64,000 nucleotides of DNA from an uncultured Porphyromonadaceae bacterium (GCA_947177635.1 CAMWVQ010000001.1:62001-126000); one strand, 5' to 3'; positions 9,640 through 19,059 are shown, numbered from the stretch's first letter. Program-made: numbers and translations. Notes: generated by a model from the sequence alone, not told the origin.

Positions 9640-11946
9640 CTACAAACGGCTTTTCTCGGCAGACCCTGCGCCCTGTCCCTTGTAACGCGACCGGGTGGCG
9701 TTGAAAGCATAATGGACAAACAGCTGAACTTTGCGTTGACCGAAATCAGAAACTCCGCTGTCAACCACTGCCTGATTGTAAGAAGTGAATCTGTTTATCT
9801 GCTGGTTAAGCAAATCTTTGCCATACAACTGTACGGTCAGCCTGTTTTTCAGGAATGACTTCGAGATACCGACTGTCAGCATATGCGCATAACGCATATG
9901 CGATAATTGCTGGTCGCCCGATGAACGGAATCTATAGTTACCGTAAACGGCAATGCCCCATGGCAACTCCAAAGTGTTGTCAAATCCAATCGTGTAAATC
10001 GGTTGAGACATATTCATATTATGATGATTTACCTCAATATGAAGGAATTGTTTCTGAAACCCTACGCTCACGGAAGGCCGCCAGTGTCCTATCGCAGTCT
10101 GATACCCTCCACTTACATAAATAGATTTCAGCTCCGGCAGGTTTTCCCACCGTTGAAGTATTATGTCGGGATCTGGTTCGTAAAACAAAGACGTGTGTAT
10201 AATCGGCGTCTTCTGATACTGGTATCCGGATTGCAACCAGAAATCCTTATGTTGGGCGTTCAGATATACCTGCTGTTGCCTTATGGATTTCAACTGGGGG
10301 TTACCGGACTGGTAGGAATAACGATTGACATACATTATTTCTCCGGTCATCATACTGTAATTAGGTGGATATTTGTCGTAACGATAACCGATATTCCATG
10401 AGAACGCCCCGAATACAGCTCCAAATTTCACACTCGGGAAGAGATTATCATATACTTCCTTATAGGCATCATCGCTTCCGTCATATTTCACACGACGATG
10501 CTCATAACGCAATCCTACTTCCCAGAAAAACTTAGATATTCGCTGTTTCCAGCTTATGAAGAGGGCAATCGTAGATTCATCGTTTTCCGAATATCCCGAC
10601 TTCATAACCCCATCCGGACAAAAGAAATTTGATTTATAATTCGTGCCGGTCCATTCCTGTCCGAGGGTGAACTCGGCTTTTTTCACAGGATATGTCAGAA
10701 TCAGATTTTCAGCCAAAAAACGCGACGATGATGCTCCTTGTGTGGAAAATGACCTTGCCGGTTGCGCCCCGCCAAATTCATCATATCTGGTATCTGTGTT
10801 TGAAGAATTTCCCTGATAGTCAAAATTAGAAGAAATAGCCAAATCGCTGATTTTTCCCTCATAATAAAAATTGGCATTCTGCAATGGCCAGATTTTGGCA
10901 TCCTCCTCCTCATCTTGCCTCCAGTCATCAATCATTCCGGCCTCAACCAGTCTTGTGAGGCTTGACATATCACGTTTCCGATTGTTCCATAACAAGTAAT
11001 AGGAACCACCAATGGAGTGATTGGAATTAAAGTCATAGCTGAATCCTATTTTTCCATTAAGATCATTACCTTTGTCTATGAACCTTGTGGAAAATTCCTG
11101 CCGACGAGGGTTCTGGGAAAATATATCCGAAACATAATCCATTATTGACTCTGAATTAGAGTGATTCTGGAATACTCGGGCAAACAGTTCAAGTCCGCGC
11201 CATCGATATTGAAGATAAGCCCCGACCGTGTTGGAGAATTGTCTGTTCAAGGCCATTCCTTCTTGAATCCAGCCACTAAAGCCCTCCCCGACGCGCCTCT
11301 TTGTCTTTATAAGTATAACAGCCTTCACATCAGAACCGTATCGGCTACCGGGATTTGTAATAACCCTGATTGACGCGATTTCGGAGGTCTGAAGGGTCTT
11401 GAGGTCTGACAGCTCCCTGACTTGACGGCTGTTGATATAGAATACAGGATTTCCTTTGCCGAATACGGTGACATCCTCTCCCTGAACCGATAACATCGGA
11501 ATGAACGAAAGGGCCTCAAAAACCGTCGGCATATTGGCCAGTGGGGTATTATCCACCAATGTCACCATATCCCCTTCCACAAGCCGAGTCACCGTGGGTT
11601 TAGCAGTCACAGCAACCTCTTTAAGAATTGTCTCTTTCGGTTGCATCCTGACTGTTAGCGTCTCTCCACAATACTCATCTACTTGTATTGTCTGTTCTTC
11701 ATATCCAATCATTTTGAAATTGAGCAGACCAATTCCGTCTCCTGACAAAACAAACCTGCCAACGGAATCGGTCACCGTTCCCGCGACAAATGTGGAGTCA
11801 GCCCCCAGGCCTACGACATTGACAAATTCTAAAGAGGATGAAGACTCGCCATCCTCCACTATGCCAACAATGTCCTCGCCATACCCTGCCATCCTGACAA
11901 AGAATACCAATATGGCTACAACAATTAATGCTTTTTTTGTCATCAT
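9640..11946 (-). CDS. Outer membrane beta-barrel protein with carboxypeptidase-regulatory domain (TonB-receptor-like)
   Basis: 768 residues: a signal peptide at about 1-24, a CarboxypepD_reg-like beta-sandwich (about 27-110), a plug-like region (GKGNPVFYINSRQVRELSDLK; IRVITNPGSRYGSDVKAVI), then a large barrel of the 'outer membrane protein beta-barrel family' type (PF14905-like). This family resembles TonB-dependent receptors, and members are often found beside peptidase-type ABC exporters in Bacteroidetes. Placement just upstream of the C39 exporter suggests passage of the peptide across the outer membrane or its sensing; that role is inferred. The gene is more AT-rich than the flanking chromosome. 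Confidence 0.85.
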   Translation of the reverse strand: MMTKKALIVVAILVFFVRMAGYGEDIVGIVEDGESSSSLEFVNVVGLGADSTFVAGTVTDSVGRFVLSGDGIGLLNFKMIGYEEQTIQVDEYCGETLTVRMQPKETILKEVAVTAKPTVTRLVEGDMVTLVDNTPLANMPTVFEALSFIPMLSVQGEDVTVFGKGNPVFYINSRQVRELSDLKTLQTSEIASIRVITNPGSRYGSDVKAVILIKTKRRVGEGFSGWIQEGMALNRQFSNTVGAYLQYRWRGLELFARVFQNHSNSESIMDYVSDIFSQNPRRQEFSTRFIDKGNDLNGKIGFSYDFNSNHSIGGSYYLLWNNRKRDMSSLTRLVEAGMIDDWRQDEEEDAKIWPLQNANFYYEGKISDLAISSNFDYQGNSSNTDTRYDEFGGAQPARSFSTQGASSSRFLAENLILTYPVKKAEFTLGQEWTGTNYKSNFFCPDGVMKSGYSENDESTIALFISWKQRISKFFWEVGLRYEHRRVKYDGSDDAYKEVYDNLFPSVKFGAVFGAFSWNIGYRYDKYPPNYSMMTGEIMYVNRYSYQSGNPQLKSIRQQQVYLNAQHKDFWLQSGYQYQKTPIIHTSLFYEPDPDIILQRWENLPELKSIYVSGGYQTAIGHWRPSVSVGFQKQFLHIEVNHHNMNMSQPIYTIGFDNTLELPWGIAVYGNYRFRSSGDQQLSHMRYAHMLTVGISKSFLKNRLTVQLYGKDLLNQQINRFTSYNQAVVDSGVSDFGQRKVQLFVHYAFNATRSRYKGQGAGSAEKSRL

Positions 11947-11979
11947 AGAAAGAGTTTTAATCCAATGAATATATCACTG

Positions 11980-12008
11980 CGAATTTACCTCTTCCTGACT
12001 GCCGATTA
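11980..12008 (-). promoter_or_regulatory. Possible promoter of the outer membrane barrel gene
   Basis: Minus-strand TAAATTCG (7 of 8 matches to TAnnTTTG) at 11980-11987, with a weak TTTT -33 box 20 nt upstream, 34 nt before the ATG ATG start. The 230-bp gap (11947-12176) it lies in holds only ORFs under 10 codons on the coding strand and no precursor peptide that I can see. Confidence 0.3.
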
Positions 12009-12176
12009 AAATATCCTTTAACCTTATTTCGTCACACCACATCCCATACAATCCTCCTCATCAGCCTTATTTTCACCCGATTATCGAGCGTGTGACAAAA
12101 TGGACTTATCACATTCACTCTATTACCTGAAAGTCAACCTTATACAAACACCTTCATTCGCAATTGTAAGATAGTA

Positions 12177-13889
12177 TCACTCAAAAACAGCCACGTTTCC
12201 CACGGATATTCCGGCCTCACAGACACGGTTGCGGATGCGCTGCCACTTGGTGTAGTAGTTAGTCGGGGAGAGATTCAGCAAAAGGCAGATTGATTTGGGA
12301 GAGAAACCGGCAAGTTTAAGGGCGATGAAATATATGTCAGCTTTTTTCATTTTGGGTATCTCGACCTTTATCTTGGTCAGGATACCGTCATAGAGTATGT
12401 CTATTTTTTCACATACCTGGTCGAGGGACTCTTCCGACCGCAATTTCTCCAGTTGGGCCTCTATGCTTTTGACCATTGATTCGGGTGTTCCCCGCCCGGT
12501 CGATTTGGCAATGAAATACTCGGTGGTCAGCTTATCCAATGAGGTGAAACCCGATTTGAACAGCGACTCGACAACAGACTTGTCTATTTTTGCCGACGCC
12601 AACTGTTCGCGGATGCTATCCAGCTCCATTAACGTTGAGGCCTCACGCAACTGTTGACGCTTATGTCTTAATCGAAGATACACAATCAACAAAATTATGA
12701 CAGTCAGAAAGAATGCCATAATGGCAAAAATCATTTTGTTTCTGGCTTCGACCCGAGCCGATTCCTCTTGCGCCTTTTTATTGTAATACTCACTGATGAC
12801 GATTGATGGAGACTGGGTCACAGTGACATTATGGCGAAACTGGTTAATACTATCCACAAGCTTAGTGTAGTGATATGCTGTTTCATAGTCACCATGGGAT
12901 TCGGCGACAAGCTGAGTATATTTATAATAAAAAAAGTTGCCGTCACCTCCGTAATAATGATTTTTCATTATAGGAAGATAATGTTCCACACTGTCGATTT
13001 TTCCAGCGGTAAAAAACATGCTCAGGACATTACGCCAATCAATTCTCCATAAGAAATCCTTGCCGGCATATCTCAGTGAATGTCGGAACGCATTCTCTGC
13101 CTGTTCAAGACTATCTTTTTCGACGTATAGCTTGATATACCTGTTATAAATACGTGACAACTCCACGGAATCAGTCAAAGGTGTGGCCCGCAGTAAGCTA
13201 TCCATCACAGCCAAAGCCTCGTCTGTATGCCCCAGTGCGTTCAGATAAACCGCAGAGTATCTTTTCATATTCCGAACATCCCTGAATCGCTTGCAAGCAC
13301 CATAATAAGCACCGGATTTTTGCGCATGGTCAAGCACTGAATCAGGTTTGTACACCGGTTCAAAATTATACATCAGGAGTTCTTCCGCCCGCGCCATCAT
13401 AAGGGTATCATTTACGATTTCAGCTATATCCCTGGCATCAAACGCATCCGTCATCGACTCCAAAAGATTACGATGGGCTAAATTGCAGAAACTTCGCATC
13501 GTCAAAGCCTCAAACAGATGGTAATTATCTTGCTCCTTTCTGAAAAACTCAACATTCCCTGTCAACACTGAATCGTCAGGTGGATAATCTCCGCAAAAGA
13601 TATTGCCTTTCGCTCTCAAAAGGCCATACAGTTCCCGGCGGTAATCATTATCCAAATCCTCGTGGGGAATGGAGTCAAGGCGACATAACAGCGACCTGAC
13701 ATCAGGTATCGAGTCGTAAAATCCATTCTCGATGTCGGCCAACAGTCGGTCGGTCTGCGTCTCCCTGCTACAAGCGGTGAGAACGAGAAGAAGATGGCCG
13801 AGGAACAGCACGAGGGAGGGGAGCATCTGTCGCCAGACACGGCGACGGTTGTTTTCGATTGCAGTTTTATTTTTTTCGGAGAACAGCAT
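12177..13889 (-). CDS. TPR lipoprotein/membrane regulator with C-terminal HTH (DUF6377-like)
   Basis: 570 residues from the chosen start. N-terminal hydrophobic segment ending in a lipobox-like LVLTAC, then TPR-like helical repeats (about 40-350), one membrane helix (IFAIMAFFLTVIILLIVYLRLR), a coiled coil, and a C-terminal HTH-like region (AGFSPKSICLLLNLSPTNYYTKW) resembling LuxR/sigma-4 helices. Bacteroidetes proteins of this shape are thought to sense an envelope signal and control neighbouring genes; here the neighbours are the barrel and C39 exporter. The frame opens at 13949, but a consensus promoter at 13919-13950 lies over that start, so the ATG at 13889 is preferred. Another ATG at 13826 starts directly at the hydrophobic segment and is possible. 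Confidence 0.75.
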   Translation of the reverse strand: MLFSEKNKTAIENNRRRVWRQMLPSLVLFLGHLLLVLTACSRETQTDRLLADIENGFYDSIPDVRSLLCRLDSIPHEDLDNDYRRELYGLLRAKGNIFCGDYPPDDSVLTGNVEFFRKEQDNYHLFEALTMRSFCNLAHRNLLESMTDAFDARDIAEIVNDTLMMARAEELLMYNFEPVYKPDSVLDHAQKSGAYYGACKRFRDVRNMKRYSAVYLNALGHTDEALAVMDSLLRATPLTDSVELSRIYNRYIKLYVEKDSLEQAENAFRHSLRYAGKDFLWRIDWRNVLSMFFTAGKIDSVEHYLPIMKNHYYGGDGNFFYYKYTQLVAESHGDYETAYHYTKLVDSINQFRHNVTVTQSPSIVISEYYNKKAQEESARVEARNKMIFAIMAFFLTVIILLIVYLRLRHKRQQLREASTLMELDSIREQLASAKIDKSVVESLFKSGFTSLDKLTTEYFIAKSTGRGTPESMVKSIEAQLEKLRSEESLDQVCEKIDILYDGILTKIKVEIPKMKKADIYFIALKLAGFSPKSICLLLNLSPTNYYTKWQRIRNRVCEAGISVGNVAVFE

Positions 13890-13918
13890 TTCTGGCGATA
13901 TTAAGGAGTTCGCGTCTG

Positions 13919-13950
13919 CAAATATACTACTTTCCCATTCTTTATACAAA
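13919..13950 (-). promoter_or_regulatory. Consensus promoter of the TPR/HTH regulator
   Basis: Minus strand: -33 TTTG (13947-13950), 20-nt spacer, -7 TATATTTG (13919-13926). Both boxes match the Bacteroidetes primary sigma consensus exactly. It gives a leader of roughly 25 nt to the ATG at 13889 and separates this gene from yigZ upstream. Confidence 0.75.
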
Positions 13951-13997
13951 TAAATTTCATCAAGACGTGAATCCTCGCGAAATAGAAAATACAGGGG

Positions 13998-14594
13998 TCA
14001 GTCGGCGGCACAGACTCCGTCGAGCGAGAGGAGGCGGCCGGTGATTTCGGGGAAGATGTCGGCTCGCATTGACAGGGTCATCGAGCAGGAATTGTCGAAG
14101 GTCTGGCTTAGGATGTCAAGCTCCGGGGAGGATTTGACCACTTTCATCACGTCGTTCATCGCCAGGTATGGGAAGGTGAAGGTGAAGGTCTCTTTTTTGT
14201 GGCACTCTATGATTTCCCCCTCCTCTATGGCCAGACGCGCGGCCTCGCGGTAGGCGGCGATAAGGCCCGGTGTGCCAAGTTTTATCCCACCGAAATAGCG
14301 GACAACGATTATCACGATGTCGGTCAGGTTGGCCGAGTTTATCTGGCCGAGAATCGGCTTGCCGGCGGTGCCTGACGGTTCCCCGTTGTCGCTCGACAGG
14401 AAATCGAGGCGGTCTGCCCCGAGCATGAACGCCCAACAGACGTGGCGGGCGTCGAAATACTCCTTGGAGACACGCTTTACCTCCTCGCGGGCCTGTTCAC
14501 GGGTTGTCACCGGGATGGCGAAGCTGATGAAACGGCTGCGCTTTTCGGTGAAGAGGGCTTTGGAAGGTGATGCGAGGGTATAGTAGGTATCCAT
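13998..14594 (-). CDS. YigZ/IMPACT family protein
   Basis: 198 residues. N-terminal IMPACT (UPF0029) domain with the family signature DNGEPSGTAGKPIL and the RYFGGIKLGTPGLI segment, then a DUF1949-like C-terminal domain. Family members are linked to translation control, but the molecular role is unclear. The frame also opens with a TTG at 14609; the ATG at 14594 (MDTYYTL) is preferred and leaves 11 nt after the upstream DUF115 gene, so the two are probably one operon. Confidence 0.88.
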   Translation of the reverse strand: MDTYYTLASPSKALFTEKRSRFISFAIPVTTREQAREEVKRVSKEYFDARHVCWAFMLGADRLDFLSSDNGEPSGTAGKPILGQINSANLTDIVIIVVRYFGGIKLGTPGLIAAYREAARLAIEEGEIIECHKKETFTFTFPYLAMNDVMKVVKSSPELDILSQTFDNSCSMTLSMRADIFPEITGRLLSLDGVCAAD

Positions 14595-14605
14595 TGAGCG
14601 GTGAT

Positions 14606-15478
14606 TCAAGAATTGGTGGAAGCGAGAGGCCCTCGCGGAAACGCGTCAATCATCGAGCCGGGAGTTGCGTTGACGATGGAGATGCCGCGGGCCGAGGCGT
14701 ATGCCTGGATGCGGTGATACGACCTGAATGCTATGGTCATACTTTCCAGCACTTCGTGGAGCGGATGGCGCACATACTCCTGGCGTATGCGTTTCTGCTC
14801 CCTGTCATCCTCCTTGTAGAAATGGGGCTGGATTGAGACAACCTCGTTGCGGTCGTTGACCGACAGCGTGGAAAGCCAGGAATGGTCTGCTCCAAGCAGG
14901 AATATCTGCTTATAACCCAGCCATATGCCTGTCATTATCGAGGGAATCAGCACGTTGCGGGGGCGGGGCATGCCGAGCCGGTTGCCGAACATCGCATCCT
15001 CAAACCATCGGAACCCCTCGACGGCGACAAAATTAAAGGTCTCCACCCTCAGCAGCGGGTTGGCAAACAGCCGAGCCTTGCGACGCGCCGCTGACGGAAT
15101 CAGCAATGTCATCGCGAAGTCGATGGAATTGAGGGCTGCGACAAGCCGCGCCACATTCGGGTCTGTGTCGGCCTTGTCGAAGAAATGGGGGTCGGCGAGA
15201 ACATAATATTTCGGCCTCACCTGCTGGAATTCAGGGGAGTTGGCAAAGAAATTCACGGCGAGAGTGTCCGATGCCTGCAATGCGGGCATATCCTCCTCCA
15301 GGTTGCGGCGCAGAGAGGGGCCATTGCCAAGGATGACCAGTGGCCTGCCGGAGGACACCGCCGCAGCAGGCGAAGGCCCCCGGTTCCCGAGGGACGGAAG
15401 CATACGCAGGCTGCTCTTGAAAGTCGCACCAAGAGAGTCGAAAAATCCTGTTATCCGGGATGCAGCGGAACTGCCCAT
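14606..15478 (-). CDS. DUF115 / MptE-like protein
   Basis: 290 residues. The segment PLVILGNGPSLRRNLEE is typical of the DUF115/6-hydroxymethylpterin pyrophosphokinase MptE-like group, followed by a Rossmann-like body (YYVLADPHFF; MTGIWLGYKQIFLLGADHSWL). In bacteria this family sits mostly in surface glycan loci (relatives include motility accessory and glycosyltransferase-like proteins), so a surface glycan role is more likely than pterin synthesis; this is inference. The start is placed at 15478 because an exact -7 box lies at 15515-15522, downstream of the longer start at 15544. It runs divergently from the glycine lipid operon. Confidence 0.7.
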   Translation of the reverse strand: MGSSAASRITGFFDSLGATFKSSLRMLPSLGNRGPSPAAAVSSGRPLVILGNGPSLRRNLEEDMPALQASDTLAVNFFANSPEFQQVRPKYYVLADPHFFDKADTDPNVARLVAALNSIDFAMTLLIPSAARRKARLFANPLLRVETFNFVAVEGFRWFEDAMFGNRLGMPRPRNVLIPSIMTGIWLGYKQIFLLGADHSWLSTLSVNDRNEVVSIQPHFYKEDDREQKRIRQEYVRHPLHEVLESMTIAFRSYHRIQAYASARGISIVNATPGSMIDAFPRGPLASTNS

Positions 15479-15514
15479 TTCTGTCGAACTGTTTTTTGTG
15501 TCGTTAATTTTGTG

Positions 15515-15522
15515 CAAACTTA
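15515..15522 (-). promoter_or_regulatory. -7 element of the DUF115-yigZ unit
   Basis: Minus-strand TAAGTTTG, an exact TAnnTTTG match 37 nt ahead of the chosen DUF115 start; no clear -33 TTTG at the right spacing. Confidence 0.5.
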
Positions 15523-15565
15523 AGAATTTTAGAGCAATTTCCATTCCTGTTTCATCGAAAAATAG

Positions 15566-15573
15566 TAAATTTG
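15566..15573 (+). promoter_or_regulatory. -7 element of the glycine lipid operon
   Basis: TAAATTTG, an exact TAnnTTTG match, 19 nt before the glsA-like ATG. It is divergent from the box at 15515-15522, about 44 nt apart, so the two units share a short control region. Confidence 0.5.
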
Positions 15574-15591
15574 CCCCTCTGAAACCGACCT

Positions 15592-16524
15592 ATGACAGAC
15601 AACGATGCCATAAGGATTGATATTGACGGGGTGTTGCGCCAGCGGCTACCCCGTCTGGCGCGGTTCATTCCCCGGTTCGCCGTGGAATGGATGAAGCGCA
15701 CCATCTGCCAGGATGAGCTTAACAGGATTCTCGACGAGAATGCCGGGCTGGAGGGTGCCGACTTCGCCCGAGGCGCCTTGAAATCGCTCGACATCACCGT
15801 CGAGACCCGATTCGAGGAGCGTCTCCCCTCCCCCGCGAACCGGCGGGTGCTGTATGTCAGCAACCATCCGCTTGGAGGTCTTGACGGAATGGCGCTCATC
15901 GACTATGTGCAGCGCCGCCACGGCGGCAACGTCTATTTCGTGGTCAACGACCTGCTGTCGGCGGTGAAGCCGCTTGAGAAGGTGTTCCTTCCCATCAACA
16001 AGTTCGGCAAGCAGAGCCGGGAGGCTGTCAAGGCGGTGGATGAGGCCTTCGCCGGCAACGACCCGGTGATAATGTTTCCGGCCGGACTGGTGTCGAGGCT
16101 CCACCGTGTGCCATACATGGGGAAGAAACGTAAGCTGGTCTCAGACCTGACCTGGAACAAGATGTTTGTCAACAAGGCCCATCATCACAAGCGCGACATC
16201 ATACCCATCTTCTTCAGCGGCAAAAACTCCAGGAGCTTCTACCGGATGGCCAACCTGCGCCGCCGCCTGGGGCTGAAGTTCAATTTCGAGATGATATACC
16301 TCCCCCGTGAGATGGTAAGGATGGCCCACAGCGCGCTTTCGATTTCTTTCGGCGTACCGCTGTCGTGGGAGATGCTCACCCCCGGGCGCGACGCGGCAGG
16401 ATGCGCCGCCTCTGTCAGGGCATCGGTCTACCACATCAATGTCGTAGATCCCGACCAGCCCCCGGCCAGAAGGATTTTGTTCCCGCAGGGGACACCTAAA
16501 AACCACAAGAAACAAAATGTCTGA
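15592..16524 (+). CDS. glsA: GlsA-type O-acyltransferase (glycine lipid synthesis)
   Basis: 310 residues, PlsC-like acyltransferase. The HX4D motif is visible as NHPLGGLDG, with the FPAGLVSRL and IPIFFSG blocks typical of the hemolysin-like/OlsA-type branch. In Bacteroides this partner acylates the N-acylated glycine made by GlsB to give diacylated glycine lipids. The assignment rests on family features plus its tandem with the GNAT gene, which it overlaps by 8 nt. Substrate cannot be proven from sequence; ornithine- or serine-type lipids are alternatives. Confidence 0.8.
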   Translation: MTDNDAIRIDIDGVLRQRLPRLARFIPRFAVEWMKRTICQDELNRILDENAGLEGADFARGALKSLDITVETRFEERLPSPANRRVLYVSNHPLGGLDGMALIDYVQRRHGGNVYFVVNDLLSAVKPLEKVFLPINKFGKQSREAVKAVDEAFAGNDPVIMFPAGLVSRLHRVPYMGKKRKLVSDLTWNKMFVNKAHHHKRDIIPIFFSGKNSRSFYRMANLRRRLGLKFNFEMIYLPREMVRMAHSALSISFGVPLSWEMLTPGRDAAGCAASVRASVYHINVVDPDQPPARRILFPQGTPKNHKKQNV

Positions 16525-17467
16525 AAAAATAATAGACCCGGTAGCCCCCGAACTTATAATGGCGGAGCTGACACCCGACCGACTGCTCCGCAAGACCAAC
16601 AAGGGGGGGAATGAAATATATGTGGTAGACTGCCGCAACGCCCCCGATACGATGCGTGAAATCGGGCGTCTGCGCGAGATTGCGTTCCGGGCGGCCGGCG
16701 GCGGCACCGGAAAAAGCTGCGACATCGACCAGTATGACACGATGGATCCTCCCTGCCGACAGCTGATCGTGTGGTCTCCCGAAGACCACGAAATCATCGG
16801 CGGATACCGCTTCATTCTCGGGAAAGACATAAAGATTGAAGGGGGGCGGCCGAGAATCGCCACCTCACATATGTTCAGCTTCTCGCCGGAATTCATATCC
16901 GAATACCTTCCCCTGACAATCGAGCTTGGCCGCTCGTTCGTAAGGCTCGAATACCAGTCGTCGCGCGCCGGCGCAAAGGCTATTTTCGCCCTTGACAACC
17001 TATGGGACGGCCTGGGCGCACTGACCGTGGAGCATCCCGAGATGAAATACCTCTTCGGGAAATTCACCATGTATCCCAGCTACGACCGCGAGTGCCGCGA
17101 CATGCTGCTGTATTTCCTCAACAAGCACTTCCCTGACACCGACAGCCTCTGCCGTCCGTTCAATCCGATTGCTCGTGGCGACGGAGAGGGAAAATTCGAG
17201 CGTATGTTCCCCGGCCACGATTTCAAGGAGGACTACCGCATACTTAACTCCGCCATCCGTGAACACGGCATCAACATCCCGCCCCTTGTCAACGCTTACA
17301 TGAGCCTCAGCCCGACGCTGAAAGTGTTCGGCACAGCCATCAACGACGAGTTCGGGGATGTGGAGGAGACTGGCATCTTCCTGACCATAGCCGAAGTATA
17401 CGAGGAGAAGAAAGACAGGCACATCAACTCTTACCACCCCGAAGAGGGTCACCACGGCGACATATGA
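16517..17467 (+). CDS. glsB: GlsB-type N-acyltransferase (GNAT fold, glycine lipid synthesis)
   Basis: 316 residues, GNAT/OlsB-like N-acyltransferase (often annotated hemolysin). Visible blocks: REIGRLREIAFRAAGGGTG, DPPCRQLIVWSPEDHEIIGGYRF, and ELGRSFVRLEYQ. In Bacteroides the family N-acylates glycine with a 3-hydroxy fatty acid as the first step of glycine lipid synthesis. It overlaps glsA by 8 nt at its start and the Wzi-family gene by 4 nt (ATGA) at its end, so the three are translationally linked. Confidence 0.82.
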   Translation: MSEKIIDPVAPELIMAELTPDRLLRKTNKGGNEIYVVDCRNAPDTMREIGRLREIAFRAAGGGTGKSCDIDQYDTMDPPCRQLIVWSPEDHEIIGGYRFILGKDIKIEGGRPRIATSHMFSFSPEFISEYLPLTIELGRSFVRLEYQSSRAGAKAIFALDNLWDGLGALTVEHPEMKYLFGKFTMYPSYDRECRDMLLYFLNKHFPDTDSLCRPFNPIARGDGEGKFERMFPGHDFKEDYRILNSAIREHGINIPPLVNAYMSLSPTLKVFGTAINDEFGDVEETGIFLTIAEVYEEKKDRHINSYHPEEGHHGDI

Positions 17468-19059
17468 GCTGGATTGTTTCAAAAAAACGGAACCTGGCGT
17501 TGCTGCTCGTTGCAACCTGCGCCATTTCAGGGGCGAAAGCGGCCGACTCTGACGCTGCCACTCCCGGAGGGTTCGCAATGACAGGCCGCGCCGAGGGGAT
17601 TTTCGCCGCAGGCAGCGGTGATTTCGCCCCATATTACATCGCGTCGAACAATCACGGGATTCTCACCCAAAGCAACGACGCGTTGCTCAGGCTGTCACTC
17701 GACAAGCAGCCTGACACGAAGAAACGTTTCAGCTACGGCTTCGGCATTGACTTCCTGACCGGCTACACATCCTCGACCGATTACCTACGTTTCTCCCCCG
17801 ACGAGGCTCCCGGAGGTATGAAAGTCACCAATGGCTGGCTTGTGCCACACAGCGAACACCCTTCCCGCATATGGCTCCAGCAGCTTTACGGCGAAATCCG
17901 TTACCGTGGAGTCTTCCTCACCGTCGGTATGAAGCAACACACCTCCGCCCTGCTCAGCCCTACCCTGTCGAGCGGTGACCTGGTGGAAAGCGGCAACTCC
18001 CGTCCGATTCCCGAGGTCAGGATTGGCTTCAACGATTTCCAGGACATCCCGTTCACCAGCGGCTGGCTCCAGATTCAGGGTGAGATCTCCTACGGGAAGA
18101 TGACCGACAACGCCTGGCTGCGCGACCATTACAACTACTACAACAGTCACCTCAACCAGGGCGCCCTTTACAGCTACAAGCGGTGTTATTTCCGCACCAA
18201 GCCTGCCGAACGCTTCTCGGCGACTTTCGGCATGCAGGTCGGTGCATTCTTCGGCGGGAAAAGCGACTGGTACTCCAACGGTGAACTGACCAAGACGGCA
18301 TCGTTCTCGAAAGGAATCAAGCAGTTCTTCAATATGTTCCTCCCCACCGACGGCGGTCTTGAATATTATTCGGGCAGCTCGCTCGGCAGCTGGGACGTCA
18401 TGTTTCGCTACCGGCTGAATGACGGGGCAACCATCAAGGCCTATATGCAGAAGCCTTGGGAAGACGGCTCCGGAATCGGATTCCTGAACGGCTTCGACGG
18501 AGTGTGGGGAATACAATTCACCGCAGCACGCAAAGGGCTTGTTTCCGGCGCGGTATTCGAATACCTCGACTTCACCAACCAGTCCGGCCCGATGCACTGG
18601 GATCCGGATGACGCCCCCGGCACCGACATCACCAACCGTGCCGAAGGTGGCGACGATTACTATTACAACCATGAATTCAACGCTTATGCCAATTACGGCA
18701 TGGCCATAGGTTCTCCCTTTATGGTCTCACCAATCTACAACACCGACGGATACCTGCAATTCGCCTCAAACCGCATCAGGGGATTCCATATCGGGCTGGA
18801 GGGAGACATCACCCCGCAGGTGTCATACAGGCTGCTCGGAGGCTACCGCCGGTCATGGGGTAGCGGCCGCATCCCTTTCATCAATCCCAAGGATGACACC
18901 TCTTTCATGGCGGAAGCTTCCTACTCCCCCGTCAGGCTTCCCGGCCTGACCGTCAAGGCGGCATTCGGTCTCGACCACGGGGAATTATACGGCAACACGG
19001 CAGGCGGAATGGTCACAATATCATACACCGGCCTTATCACAATACCCAGAAAACGATGA
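17464..19059 (+). CDS. Capsule assembly Wzi-family outer membrane protein
   Basis: 531 residues with a signal peptide (about 1-26, cut near AKAAD) and a long beta-barrel pattern with many Tyr/Trp/Gly residues. Wzi-family barrels anchor or organise capsular polysaccharide at the outer membrane. It starts inside the glsB stop (ATGA) and ends overlapping the lipoprotein gene by 4 nt. Placement links capsule attachment with membrane lipid synthesis in one transcript; whether they act together is inference. Confidence 0.82.
   Translation: MSWIVSKKRNLALLLVATCAISGAKAADSDAATPGGFAMTGRAEGIFAAGSGDFAPYYIASNNHGILTQSNDALLRLSLDKQPDTKKRFSYGFGIDFLTGYTSSTDYLRFSPDEAPGGMKVTNGWLVPHSEHPSRIWLQQLYGEIRYRGVFLTVGMKQHTSALLSPTLSSGDLVESGNSRPIPEVRIGFNDFQDIPFTSGWLQIQGEISYGKMTDNAWLRDHYNYYNSHLNQGALYSYKRCYFRTKPAERFSATFGMQVGAFFGGKSDWYSNGELTKTASFSKGIKQFFNMFLPTDGGLEYYSGSSLGSWDVMFRYRLNDGATIKAYMQKPWEDGSGIGFLNGFDGVWGIQFTAARKGLVSGAVFEYLDFTNQSGPMHWDPDDAPGTDITNRAEGGDDYYYNHEFNAYANYGMAIGSPFMVSPIYNTDGYLQFASNRIRGFHIGLEGDITPQVSYRLLGGYRRSWGSGRIPFINPKDDTSFMAEASYSPVRLPGLTVKAAFGLDHGELYGNTAGGMVTISYTGLITIPRKR

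Noticed and set aside
12009..12176. Tiny minus-strand ORFs as a peptide precursor for the C39 exporter
   Set aside because: They code for fewer than ten residues and lack a double-glycine leader.
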